A DNA stretch of 64,000 nt, taken from assembly GCA_036245525.1 (NCBI GenBank), contig BTPG01000007.1, forward strand, positions 125,081,815 to 125,145,814, in the 5' to 3' direction. A program made the translations under genes and the position numbers. This document shows, one piece after another, positions 39,401 to 51,400 of the stretch. The notes below the pieces were generated by a model. It had not been told where the DNA came from. It saw only the letters and a program-made list of their open reading frames with translations, and ran no database searches. Position 1 is the stretch's first letter, and each line of letters begins with the position of its first letter. The DNA comes from Semisulcospira habei. Its lineage: Eukaryota; Mollusca; Gastropoda; Semisulcospiridae.

Positions 39401-42400
39401 TGATATTTTGTTTTCGCTTACTACCTTGCCCTATCGTCACATCTTTCCACTTCGTTTGAACACACTGAGCCCTAACGTGAAAACGTGTCCTGTTGAAGAG
39501 TTGTCCTGTGATGACTGCATACCACTTATGGGGACATATTAACCATGATAGTTCTAGGGTGGTTCCAGAATAGGAATGACTTCTAAGTGAGAATCAGGTC
39601 ACAGGCAGTAGGTTGAGCTTCTTTGTAGTGAGGAAAGATGGTAGGTTGTGCCACTTCATAGGGACTGTTTTGCTGGATTGCCCCATTAACTTTGGCATGT
39701 GCCCATGTAGCAGTCATACTGTTAAGAGCAGACATGGGTTAAATGTTCACTTTGTAACTTGCTGATAGGAAAATAATTTGTGTGCGGTTTTAACCCATTA
39801 AATGCTGAAGCTGCTTTTGTCCTGTGAAGGCTACATTACAGATTATGAGATAGATCAATCATTTGAGGTCAAGGGTAATGCCAAAATAGCTTGGCGCCCG
39901 AGGCTATCATAGTCAAATTAATTTCAAGCAGTAGTGTATCAGGGTTAAAAGGGTTAATAGTAGAAATGGGCTAAATGTTCACTTTGTAACTTGCTGATAA
40001 GGAAAATAATTTGTGTGGTTTTAATCATGCATATATATGTAAGCTGCTGTTTTGTGTTATTGTCATTTATTTGTTGGGTGTGCAGAAACAGTAGTGGGCT
40101 TTCGGTTCGGGCTGTACAAGGAGGGAACCGACTGTGTGGGGAGTCCCAGTGAGATCACCATCATTCCTTCTGCTGCCAAGGCTGTGGTGCAGGTACATAT
40201 TAACATTAGAACGCCTGTTATCCACATCAGTACATGTCAGCCTGATTATTACGTGCACAGTGTTACATTATCTGCAAAATCCAGTAACCCGGTTACCTTT
40301 GCAGTAACCCATTTAGCTCTTGTACAACATAAAATAATGTTTGTTGCCATTTTAAAAATAAAGCATAGTAATGTGTCTTAGTGTCATTACAAACATCACA
40401 GTCAACAATAAGAAACAATACTCTATCACACATACCCGATAATTTATACCCTACACACACTGTAGGAAACTTAAAAACTAGACAGTAGTATACTGCAATA
40501 CTGAAGAGATGGACAGAGTACTGCTCAGATTTGTACAACCACCGAGCTACAGGGGACCCAGGCATACTTGTCAACCCACCCGTGACCAACAATGGAACTA
40601 TCTCGTCATCCGAGAAGAAGTAGAGGCTGCAGTGAAGTCGCTGAAAAAAGGGAAGGCAGCAGGAGCAGACAACATCCCTGCAGAGCTAGTCCCTAAAAGG
40701 GGGAGAAGACATGATAAGCGCCTTACTAACAATCTGCAATAAGATCTGGCAATCAGGGGATTGGCCCACACCATGGCCCCAATCACTTATAATAACTTAC
40801 TTACTTACTTAAGCCTGTCACCCCTACCCGGGTATAGGCCGTCGACGAGAGACCTCCAGCAACTCCTGTCCTGTGCTTCTCCTTCGATTCTACTCCAGGT
40901 GGTTCCCAGTCTCTTGATGTCTGCTAGTCTGAGTGGGACAAAGAGGAAGGGAACAAGCTTCATGAAGCTCTTCCTAAGTTGTCTGACAGTCTACCTTTCC
41001 GCTGCGGCAGCCGCCGTGAGGAGACTGTCCTTGCTCGGCTCCACATCGGGCACACATATGTTACGCACTCTTACTTACTTAAACAGGATGAGCGTCCATG
41101 GTGTTTTGCCTGTGATGAGCAGTTTTCTGTTCGACACTTTTTGCTGTATTGTGCTGACCTAATTGACACCAGATATAAACACTTCACAACAGACTCCTTG
41201 AAGGTTTTGTTCTGGGATGTTCCCCCGGACAAAATCTTCAATTTTTTGAGAGAATGCAATATTTTTAACAAGATCTGAGCATTCCTAGAATATGTGAATC
41301 TTTTTTATTTGCCCTCTTTGAGAGTCTGTAGACGTTTCTTTTCCAGACATGTGCGACATTTTAGCCTGAGATTTTTAATCTATATTTACATCTTGTCTTA
41401 AGACCTTGCTTTTAGTCTGGCTGACCAGATTTTTACCCATCCCGCTGTGAGATGGCCTTAGTCGCCTGCTCGGCGTTAAACCCAAATAACCAATTGATGT
41501 CTGCTTGGAGGTCTCGACGCCAGGAGTTTCTCGGCCTACCTCTTTTCCTCTTTCCCTGGGGGTTCCATGACAATGCCTGCTTAGTGATACTGGAAGCTGG
41601 CTTTCTCAGACTGTGACTGATCCATCCCCATCTTCTTCGCCCAATTTCATTCTCTGCTGTTATCTGCTTTGTTCTGTCCCAGAGTCTGACGTTGCTGATC
41701 TTCTCTGGCCAGTGGATTTTCAAAATTCTTCTAAGGCAACTGTTCACGAAGGTCTGTACTCTGTTGACTGTGGTTTTTGTCAATCTCCAAGTCTCTGCTC
41801 CATATAGGAGACCTGCTTTTACATTGGAGTTGAAAATCCGGACTTTGGTGTGTTGTGACAACTCTCTTGAACTCCACACTTTTTTCAACTGGAGAAAGGC
41901 TGCTCTGGCTTTACCGATTTGTGCTCTGACATCTGCATCAGTGCTGCCTTTTTTGTCTATGATGCTCCCGAGATAGGTGAAGGACTCCACCTCCTCCAAC
42001 AGGGTGCCAGCAAGCAAGACTGGTTCTTCCCTGGTTGCGTTCAGCCTCATTGTCTTTGTTTTCTGTTTGTGAATGGTGAGGCCCACTTGGGACGAGATGT
42101 CAGCAAGCCTCATGGTCTTGTCCTGCATTTGTTGATGAGTGTGGGACAGTAATGCCAGGTCGTCTGCAAAATCGAGGTTGTCAAGCTGTGTCCACAGTGT
42201 CCACTGTATTCCACTTCGTCTGTGCTCTGTGGTCATCTTCATGACCCAGTCTATGGCCAGTAGGAAGAGGAACGGCGACAGCAGACACCCCTGCCTGACA
42301 CCAGTTCTGACCTGGAGCTCCCTGGTGAACTGCCCTTCGTGGATCACGCGACATGTCATGCCATCATAGCTGCTCTTGATCAGGCGGATGAGCTTTGTGG

Positions 42401-45400
42401 GTACACCGTAGTGTCGTAGGAGTTTCCACAGAGTCTCTCGGTCCACACTGTCAAATGCTTTCTCATAATCCACAAAGTTGACATACAGCGGGGAGCTCCA
42501 CTCCAGAGACTGTTCCACGATGATGCGGAGAGTGGCGATCTGGTCTGTACATGATCGGTTCTTCCTGAATCCTGCTTGCTGGTCTCTCAGCTGGGGGTCA
42601 ACGGAGCTCTTCATTCTCTCCAGGATGATCCTGTTGAAGACCTTTCCTGGTACTGACAGCAAGGTGATTCCTCTGTAGTTGGAACACTTGCTGAGGTCGC
42701 CTTTCTTGGGAAGCTTGATTAGGTACCCCTCCTTCCAGTCAGCCGGCATCACCTCCTCTTCCCAGATCTTTCCAAACAGTGGGTACAGCATCTCCACTGT
42801 TTCTAGGTCTGCTTTCATAGACTCCGCTGGGATGCCATCTGGCCCTGGTGCTTTGCCGTTCTTCAAAAATGCCACTGCTCTTCTGATCTCTTCCCGGCTG
42901 GGTCTGTCACAGCTGATGGGTAGGTCGGTCTCTGCCGGCTGGATGTCTGGGGGGTCGGGTGGGCTAGGTCTGTTCAGTAACTCTTCAAAATACTCGGCCC
43001 ATCTGTCGAGTTGGTCTGCTCTGTCTGCAATAGGCTTGCCTTCTTTGTCTTTTACTGGTCTTTCTGTATGGCCATACTTGCCCGACAATCTTCTGGTAAT
43101 GTCGTAGAGCTGTTTCATGTTGCCGCTGCCTGCTGCCTTTTCTGCCTCTGCTGCCAGGCTGTCTGTGTAGGCCCTCTTGTCTGCCCTGATACTCCTCTTC
43201 ACCTCGCGGTTGGCTTCCGAGTATACCTCCTGTGCCCTTCCTTTGGCTGCTCTCGTGCGACTGTTGTTGACAACTGCTTTCTTCTTCTTCCTCACTTCTA
43301 TCTTCTTCAAGGTCTGTGCCGACAGCCAGTCCTTGTGATGGTGTTTCCTGAACCCTACAGTGTCTTTGCAGGTTGAGTTCAGCGCCTCTCTAACTGCCTT
43401 CCACTGCTGCTCTGTGGTGACCGCCTCCTCTTCATTTACTAGCTCCTGTAGCGCTTGAAACCGGTTGGACAGCACCAGTTTGAACTCTTCTCTAACTCCA
43501 GTTTCTCTCAGGAGGCCTACATTATAGCGCTGTCTTCTTGTTGTCTCTGTGCGGCTTTTCTTTAGCTTGAGCTTCATTCTTAAGGTAAGCAGATGGTGGT
43601 CTGAGGCGACATCTGCTCCCCTCCTCACTCGAACATCTTGAAGGGATCTTCTAAATTTCTTGCTAATGCAGATATGGTCTATTTGGTTCTCTGTTGTATG
43701 GTCAGGTGAGACCCAAGTTGCTTTGTGTATTCTTCTGTGTGGGAAGATGCTGCCTCCAATGACAAGTCGGTTTAGAGCACAAAAGTCTACAAACCTCTCC
43801 CCGTTCTCACTCATCTCCGAGCCTAGTCCCTGTCTCCCCATCACCTCTTCGTATCCGGTGTTGTCCTCCTCTATTTTGGCATTAAGATCGCCCATGACGA
43901 TGGTGATGTCTCGCTCCGCACATTTGTCCACGGCACTCTGGAGTCGGTCGTAGAACTCTTGTTTCTCTTCCTCGTCACTGTCATTAGTGGGCGCATAACA
44001 CTGGATGACGTTCAGCTTGAGCTTTTTCTTGGTTCTAAAGGCTGCTGTGATAATTCTTGGCCCAAGAGGTTCCCAGCCCATCAGCGCTCTCTGTGCCACT
44101 GGTGACAGCATGAATGCTACTCCTTCTGTATGGGGGGCATCTCCTCTTCATGACCTGAATACAGAATCATCTCCCCACTTAACAACCTTTTCTGGCCAGA
44201 CTGCGTCCATCTGGCTTCACTGATACCTAGCAGGGAAAGGTTGTACTTTTGCATTTCCGCTGCTATCTGGGCGGCCTTGCCGCTCTGGTACATGGTCTTG
44301 ACGTTCCATGTTGCCCATGGTTGTGTCCCTGGATAGAGAGAGGCGGCTCAGTCTTGTGGCTTCCGAAGACTTCCGGCTTTCACCACAGGACGTCATAAGT
44401 CTTCTGGTAGAAGAACCTTCCTCCTCCAGGAAAGGAATTACTGTTAGTCTTTTCGTCTGCGTTTTTGTAGCTATTTCCTTTTTTGCAGGGTGGGGAAGCT
44501 ACCCCCACGCCCAACCCCCTTACTAGGAGGACCAGGGGTTTTCTGTCGGGGTCACCTTCCCTTAGACCATGTTGGTTCACGGCACCTTATTTCATTCGGT
44601 GCACCCCTCTCACGAGGGACCCCCTATCCACCACCCAGGGGACGCGCCTCAACGCCATATGGTCCCAGCGCGAGGCACTTATAATAACTCTCCCCAAAAA
44701 AGGCAACTTACATCAATGCCAGAATTATCGCACGATCAGTCTTATATACCACCCAAGCAAAGTCATGTTATAGATCCTACCGAACAGGCTGAAGCCACAG
44801 GCAGAGGAAATCATAGCTGAGGAACAGGCAGGCTTCAGACCAGGGCGCAGCACAACTGAGCAGATTTTCAACCTGAGAGTTCTATGTGAGAGGTACCTCC
44901 AGCACCAGCAAGACCTCTATCATGTCTTTGTGGATTTTAAGAAAGCATTTGACAGGATGTGGCATGCAGCCCTTTGGTCCACCATGAAGCTATACAACAT
45001 CAATGCCAACCTGATCAAAGTCATAGCAAACCTTTACAACAAGGCCACTAACGCAGTCTGCTTCAACGGCAAAATAGGAAACTGGTTTAGGACTACAGTC
45101 AGAGTTGGGCAAGGCTGCTTACTCTCACCTACTCTTTTCAACATCTTCCTGGAAAGAATCATGACAGACTCTCTGAAAGATCATGAAGGAACTGTCAGTA
45201 TTGGAGGCAGAACAATCACGAACTTGCGCTTTGCGGACGACATTGATGGCCTTGCAGGAACAGAGAAGGAGCTAGCTCAGCTGGTGGAAAAGCTGGACAG
45301 TACAGCCATTGCGTATGGGATGGAAATCAGTGCAGAGAAGACCAAACTGATGACAAATAACACCAGTGGCATTGGCACTGACATCATGATTGGAAGCCAA

Positions 45401-48400
45401 AAACTGGAAACAGTTAATAAATTCAAGGCCTTGCAGGAACAGAGAAGGAGCTAGCTCAGCTGGTGGAAAAGCTGGACAGTACAGCCATTGCGTATGGGAT
45501 GGAAATCAGTGCAGAGAAGACCAAACTGATGACAAATAACACCAGTGGCATTGGCACTGACATCATGATTGGAAGCCAAAAACTGGAAACAGTTAATAAC
45601 TTCAAATACTTAGGAGCCATTGTGACAGATGAGGGATCAAAACCAGAAATACTCTGCAGGATTGCGCAGACAACAACAGCACTGACAAGATTGAAGACCA
45701 TATGGAAGGACAGAAACATCACGCTCTGCTCCAAGATCAGACTGATGCGCTCCTTAGTCCTCTCAGTGTTCTTGCATGCCTGCGAGTCATGGACCCTCAC
45801 AGCAGACCTTGAAAGAAGGATACAAGCCACTGAAATGAGATGTTTCCGAAGGCTGCTTGGCATTTCATACAGAGATCACATCACGAACGAGGAAGTGGGA
45901 AGCAGAATCAGGCAAGCCATCGGGCCCTGTGAAGACCTATTAGCCATTATGAAAAAACACAAACTGAAGTGGTATGGTCATGTCACACGTTCAGCTGGGT
46001 TTGCCAAAACAATTCTGCAAGGCACTGTGCAAGGAGGAGGATGACAGAGGAAGAGATGGGAGAACAATATCTCAGAGTGGACTGGACTGAGGCTGGGCGA
46101 TATGCTAAGAATGGCAGAGAACAGAGAGGAATGGAGGGAGCTGGTTGCCAAGTCATCAGTGGTGCCCCAACGGTCAAAAAGACTACGGGATATAGATAGA
46201 TAGATAGATACTGCAATAGAAGATGGATTGACCATGAACATTAACTTTATTTTAGAAAGGATGAAGTATCTGGCACCATGATAGTTCAAGGATGGTGTCA
46301 GAATAATTTTGCACCTGGAAGTGCCAAGCTATTCAGGCACTACTTTTGAACAGTCACCTTGAACTAGTTCTCGTTTGTTCAGTGTGTTGTTTGATTATTT
46401 ATTTTTCTCACAGAGTTTTCAAAACTATGTGAGGAATAGCCAGCATGAGCCCTATGACCACCGAAACCACACTGGTCACTGGCGCCAGCTGACTGTTCGC
46501 ACTAGCCAGGGGGGAGGAGTGATAGCGGTCGCCGAGTTTGTCATGCAGGATACAACGGAGGTTTGTTAACTTGCTTGTCCTTAACTCATTCAACTCTGAC
46601 ACGCCACGGCAAGACATGGATCGAGTGTGACTGTTCAAGGGTTGTGCCGGAATAGCTTGGCACCCATAGGCGCCAAGCTATTCTGGCACAACCCTTGAAC
46701 TATCACACTCGATCTGTTTTCAGAAGTGTAATACAGTCTTCAGGGGGCAACTTCAAAGTTTGCGGATTTTGGTCCTGGAGCAGAATGTGTTTGACCTTTC
46801 ACTGCCGGAAAATTGTAGACGCCACCCAGCAGTAAGAGGCAAAGAACCTCATGAGCCCCCACAGATTTTTTTGCCTCTTGTATCTACGGGGGCTCATGAG
46901 GTTCTTTGCCTCTCGCATCTGCGGGGGCTCATGAGGTTCGTTGCCTCTCGCATCTGCGGGGGCTCATGAGGTTCTTTGCCTCACGCATCTGCGGGGGCTC
47001 ATGAGGTTCTTTGCCTCTCGCATCTACGGGGGCTCATGAGGTTCTTTGCCTCTCGCATCTACGGGGGCTCATGAGGTTCTTTGCCTCTTTCATCTGTGGG
47101 GGCTCAGGAGGTTCTTTGCCTCTTACATCTGCGGGGGCTTATGAGGTTCTTTGCCTCTCACATCTGCGGGGGGGGGGGGGGGGGGGGGGGGGCGGGGGGG
47201 GGGGGTCATGAGGTTCTTTGCCTCTTACATCTGTGGGGGCTCATGAGGTTCTTTGCCTCTAGCGTCTGCGAGGGCTTGTGAGGTTCTTTGCCTCTCGCAT
47301 CTGCGGGGGCTCATGAGGTTCTTTGCCTCTAGCATCTGCGAGGGCTTGTGAGGTTCTTTGCCTCTCGCATCTGCGGGGGCTTATGAGGTTCTTTGCCTCT
47401 TGCTGACCCTCAGTTCCTCTTCCCCCACCCGGGTCTGCCCTGGGGGACTTGGGTGGGGTTAGATATTTTTTAGTTCCCAGGGTCACCCTGGTCAGCCCCA
47501 CAGGGTGGGTTTTTCTCTCTATTCTGGGGCATGTGTTTTTGTCTACCCTTTGTCCATTCACCTGTATTTGCCTTTTTAAAACTCTCCCTACTGTCTGCAC
47601 TGCCTGTAGCTCTTGATATTGGATGTGTGTTGCTAAATGGTCTTAGCTTTATTTAGGCCCCATGTTGTAGGTTTATTTAACGTATTTGACCGGCTGGCGA
47701 CATACATTCAATTTTCTGTTTAGTTTTTTTTCACAAGCAGTGCAGGCACGTACTGAGAAAGCCTTGTTGCTGTCGGGACGTTAAGCAATGTACAATCAAT
47801 CAATCAGTTCCTCTTGCTCTTGCTGACCCTATTCATATCCCTGTGCCTTGAATGGGTGGGATTCATTGGTGTTGAATTTGCCTAGCTTTCACAGACATAA
47901 TTTTTTGTCCACGGGCAGTGAAAAGGTTAGTCCTCTTGTGTGTGCAGCCACTGGTACTGTTTGCATTATCAGCTGACTGCATGCCGAGGGGGATTGATAC
48001 ACACCAGCAGGAAATCAATTAAATTGCCCATAATTGCTCAAGGATAGAGCTAGGTTGGCTTGTTGCCTGAGGTGTTATTTTAGAATCACATGTACACAGC
48101 ACTGACTGCTGACAGCTCTTCTCTTACGCCCATCACCCCCCCGACAAGGTCCCTCCAGCCGTCTCTGTCCTGGGCGAGTCTCTCCAGCTGTCCCCAGGTG
48201 TGGCCCATCTTCTTGGCATCTGTCTCCAGGTCACGTCGCCAGGTGTTTCGTGGCCGACCTCTCTTCCTTTTTCCCTGTGGGTTCCATCTTAGGGCTTGCT
48301 TTGTGGTGTTGGTTGCTGGCTTGCGTAGTGTGTGACCTATCCATCTCCAGCGGCGTTGTTGAAGCTCCACTTCTGCAGGCTTCTGCTTTGTCCGCTGCCA

Positions 48401-51400
48401 CAATTCCTCGTTGCTGATTTTGTCCGGCCAGCGTATCCCGAGGAGCCTTCTCAGACTGTTGTTGATGAACGTCTGTATTTTCTTGGTGGTCGACACTGTG
48501 GTCCTCCAGGTCTCTGCTCCATAGAGGAGTACTGGTTTCTGCTGACAGCTGAAGTGTTAAATTTTAAGCTCCAACATGACAGACTTATATGAGACTTCGG
48601 TTTCCAAGGATATGATGTTGACATGAATTGCTTGATGTTACAGAAAGACAGAGAAAAGGAGAAGGAATCCCTCAAGAAATACTTCACTGAAGGTGAAGGT
48701 CAGAGTTCAGGGGTCACATCTTTGTACTTCCGACCTTGTACACGCAAGTGAGTGGACTTGCAATGTTATTTCTGTGTTGATCTGTAATTTTGTCCCTTAC
48801 AGCTTTTCGGCCATGCTAACATCACAGACATATTTGCACACGTGCAGTAGTTATGTGCCAGGTAAAAGGTGATTTTCCGATCTTGTCCCTTTTTCGGTGT
48901 CGGTAGTGATTTTGGTCGAGTTGATTCCTGCCGGAATCACCTCGCCCAAAATCGCTACCGATTTCCCAAAAGCCGACAGTTTTGTAGACTTACAGATTTA
49001 GATTGTTTTTACTTTCAGTTGTACTTCTTCACTTTTGTGTGGTGATCTGTATTTTGGACCACATGGCTCTAGGCCATAAGGTCCAAAATCTCAGATGAGT
49101 GCACAAGCATAAATGCATTTCTTCTTGTTTGTCTTGCACACCAGTTCTCATACAGGGGGCATGTCTCCCCAGCACTCCAGGCTTTGATAAAGCTTGGGGA
49201 AAACTTTGGTCTCACAATGGCTTGTGTACGAGCCATACCAAATAAGTGCAGTGCTACCAATACTCAGGCACTATCCAAGCCCTTGACTGCTGTTGTTGAA
49301 CCCATTGGGCGGAAAAGATGCGAAGTTATGTGTCTTTTCCGCTGAGCGGTATTGTCAGTAGCTGTCATTGGTTTAAAGGGACAACCAGCTTATACAAACA
49401 GCAAGCAGATCTAATGCCCCATTTGATTCCTGGATGTCAATGTGTAAGCATCGCATTAAAAGCGCTGCGTGTTAACCCAACAGCTGACTTTCAGCTGTTG
49501 TGCTTTTAACTCATTCAAGATGAACTGCATCCGGATACACAGCTTAAGCCGCATATCTGGATGCAGTTCATCTCGAATGAGTGAAGCCATGATGGTTGTT
49601 TGAAAGGTTTTGATTTTTTTTCAAGATCCAGCAACAGCACATCGGAGGAGCCGTACGAGCTGTTGTTTGGAGATGGGGTGAGTACACTTGAGCGTCGTTG
49701 ATTCGCTCAAGATCTGACTGTAAGAGATTGATTGATTGTGACTGACTAGTGGTGACTGACTCGCTTGGCACCAAAATTGATCATGCATGTTCAAGGTAGT
49801 GCTTGAATACGTTGGCGACTGGAGGCGCTAAGCGATTCTGGCACCACCTTGAACTAACATGGCCAGTCTATCACTTGTGTACTGGCAGTCTCCATAAGTT
49901 TGGGCATTTAGGCCTTATGCTCCAATGTGTAAATGATAATGATTTATTTTGTAATTGTAACAGTTTTTACAGAAAAATGTGTCAGTTTGCAAACTTTTAA
50001 TTTATGAAACTTCCACATACAACAAACAAATTACAGTCAGTTTGTGACAGTGTCAGATATAAGTAGCTGTTTATTACAAGATGACATTTTCAGAGGACTC
50101 GACCATACCTTTCGAATGTAAATTTGTTACAGACTTTGGGATATTTACATACCCCATTATATCCCAATATCAATGGAAGAAACAAAGTCAGACCGTACAG
50201 TATTATTGCTGTTCACGTCGATGTGCTGCTAAACTTAACATAGGCTTATGAAGATAAAACACACAGTAAGCAAAAATCTTCAGGCCAACTTTAGGCTTAA
50301 CCCAATCAATGCCGAGAAATAGTGAACACACTCACAGTCCAACTGCAAGAGACATAGGTCCTAATGTGAGGGCTTATGAGGATCTATGCTTCTTGCTGAG
50401 ACCAATTTGTATCTATGCTTATTGGATGGTTTGGGCTTTTGGTTATTGAATGAACAAAGATTTCAGAAACAACATTGTACGTACTTAGTGGCAGGGAAGG
50501 GATTAATTGGCTGTGGTGCAGATGCATATCATGTGCCAACTAAGGCTGGAGTTTGCCAGTGGGCTACTTGCTCCCTGGGTATCTGCTTGGGAACCACGGA
50601 CTGACTGCGTTATTTTCAATTTGTCTTAACATTTTGTTATGTAGGAAGTTGACTAGTAAAAGATAAAAAAAATAAATGGAACCTTCAAATGCAATCTGTA
50701 CTTCCATGAGTGTGTGTGTATGTTTGTGTGCATTCATTTTGTATAAGCAAATTATGATGTTGTTTCCTCAAAATCCTTACCGATGGCATTACTAATAGGA
50801 AGGTACACTTAGCCTACTGATTTCAGCCCAAGTATCCGTTGTGTTTAGCAACACAACCGGGGAGGTGACTCCAGGAAGCCATTTACCCTAAAACTCCCTG
50901 GGTGGCCTCCCCTCCCTCCCCATGAGGCCACATGGGCTGACACGCCAGTCTCACGCTTAGCTTCCTAGCGAACAGACGTGCCGGTTTCAGCCTTAGATTT
51001 ACCACGTGCTTGCCTTCTTCTTTGGACTCCTTATCTGTGACTGTGCTTGTGGGGACTTACCTTTATTCCTGGCTCCTTCCTTCACCTCTGCCTTTGGATT
51101 TACCGTGTGCCTTTCTGTTTGTGGGACTCCTTACTTGTGACTTGTGCTTGTGGGGACTTACCTTTATTCCTGGCTCCTTCCTTCGCCTCGGCCTTTGGAT
51201 TTACCATGTGCCTTCCTGTTTGTGGGACTCCTTACTTGTGACGTGCTTGTGGGGACTTATCTTTCTTCCGGGCCCCTGGCTTCGCCTGGACCTTGCACCT
51301 GGTGGGATTTTACCTTTCTTCTGGGCCCTCTTCGTCCTCTCCCCAATTGAACGGGCGGTCAGCGAATTGCTTCACTGCTTCGCCTACTGGCGGCATGAGG

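Larger units (their letters stand above)
40490..46218 (+). mobile_element. Outer LINE 'A' (40501-40783 plus 44690-46207), 11-bp target duplication
   Basis: ATACTGCAATA is duplicated at 40490-40500 and 46208-46218. The + strand encodes [106 protein letters not shown], then the C-terminal [20 protein letters not shown]. It ends in a GATA tandem tail. It is 5'-truncated and split by RTE 'B'. It also carries a 179-bp internal tandem duplication that shifts the frame, plus a TAG in the middle. Inactive; intron 10. Confidence 0.92.

Noticed and set aside
46760..47281. Open frames repeating [16 protein letters not shown] units
   Set aside because: Translation of the 35-bp minisatellite; no independent evidence of coding.
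46793..47409. CRISPR-like array
   Set aside because: The 35-bp units are head to tail with no distinct spacers and sit in a eukaryotic intron.
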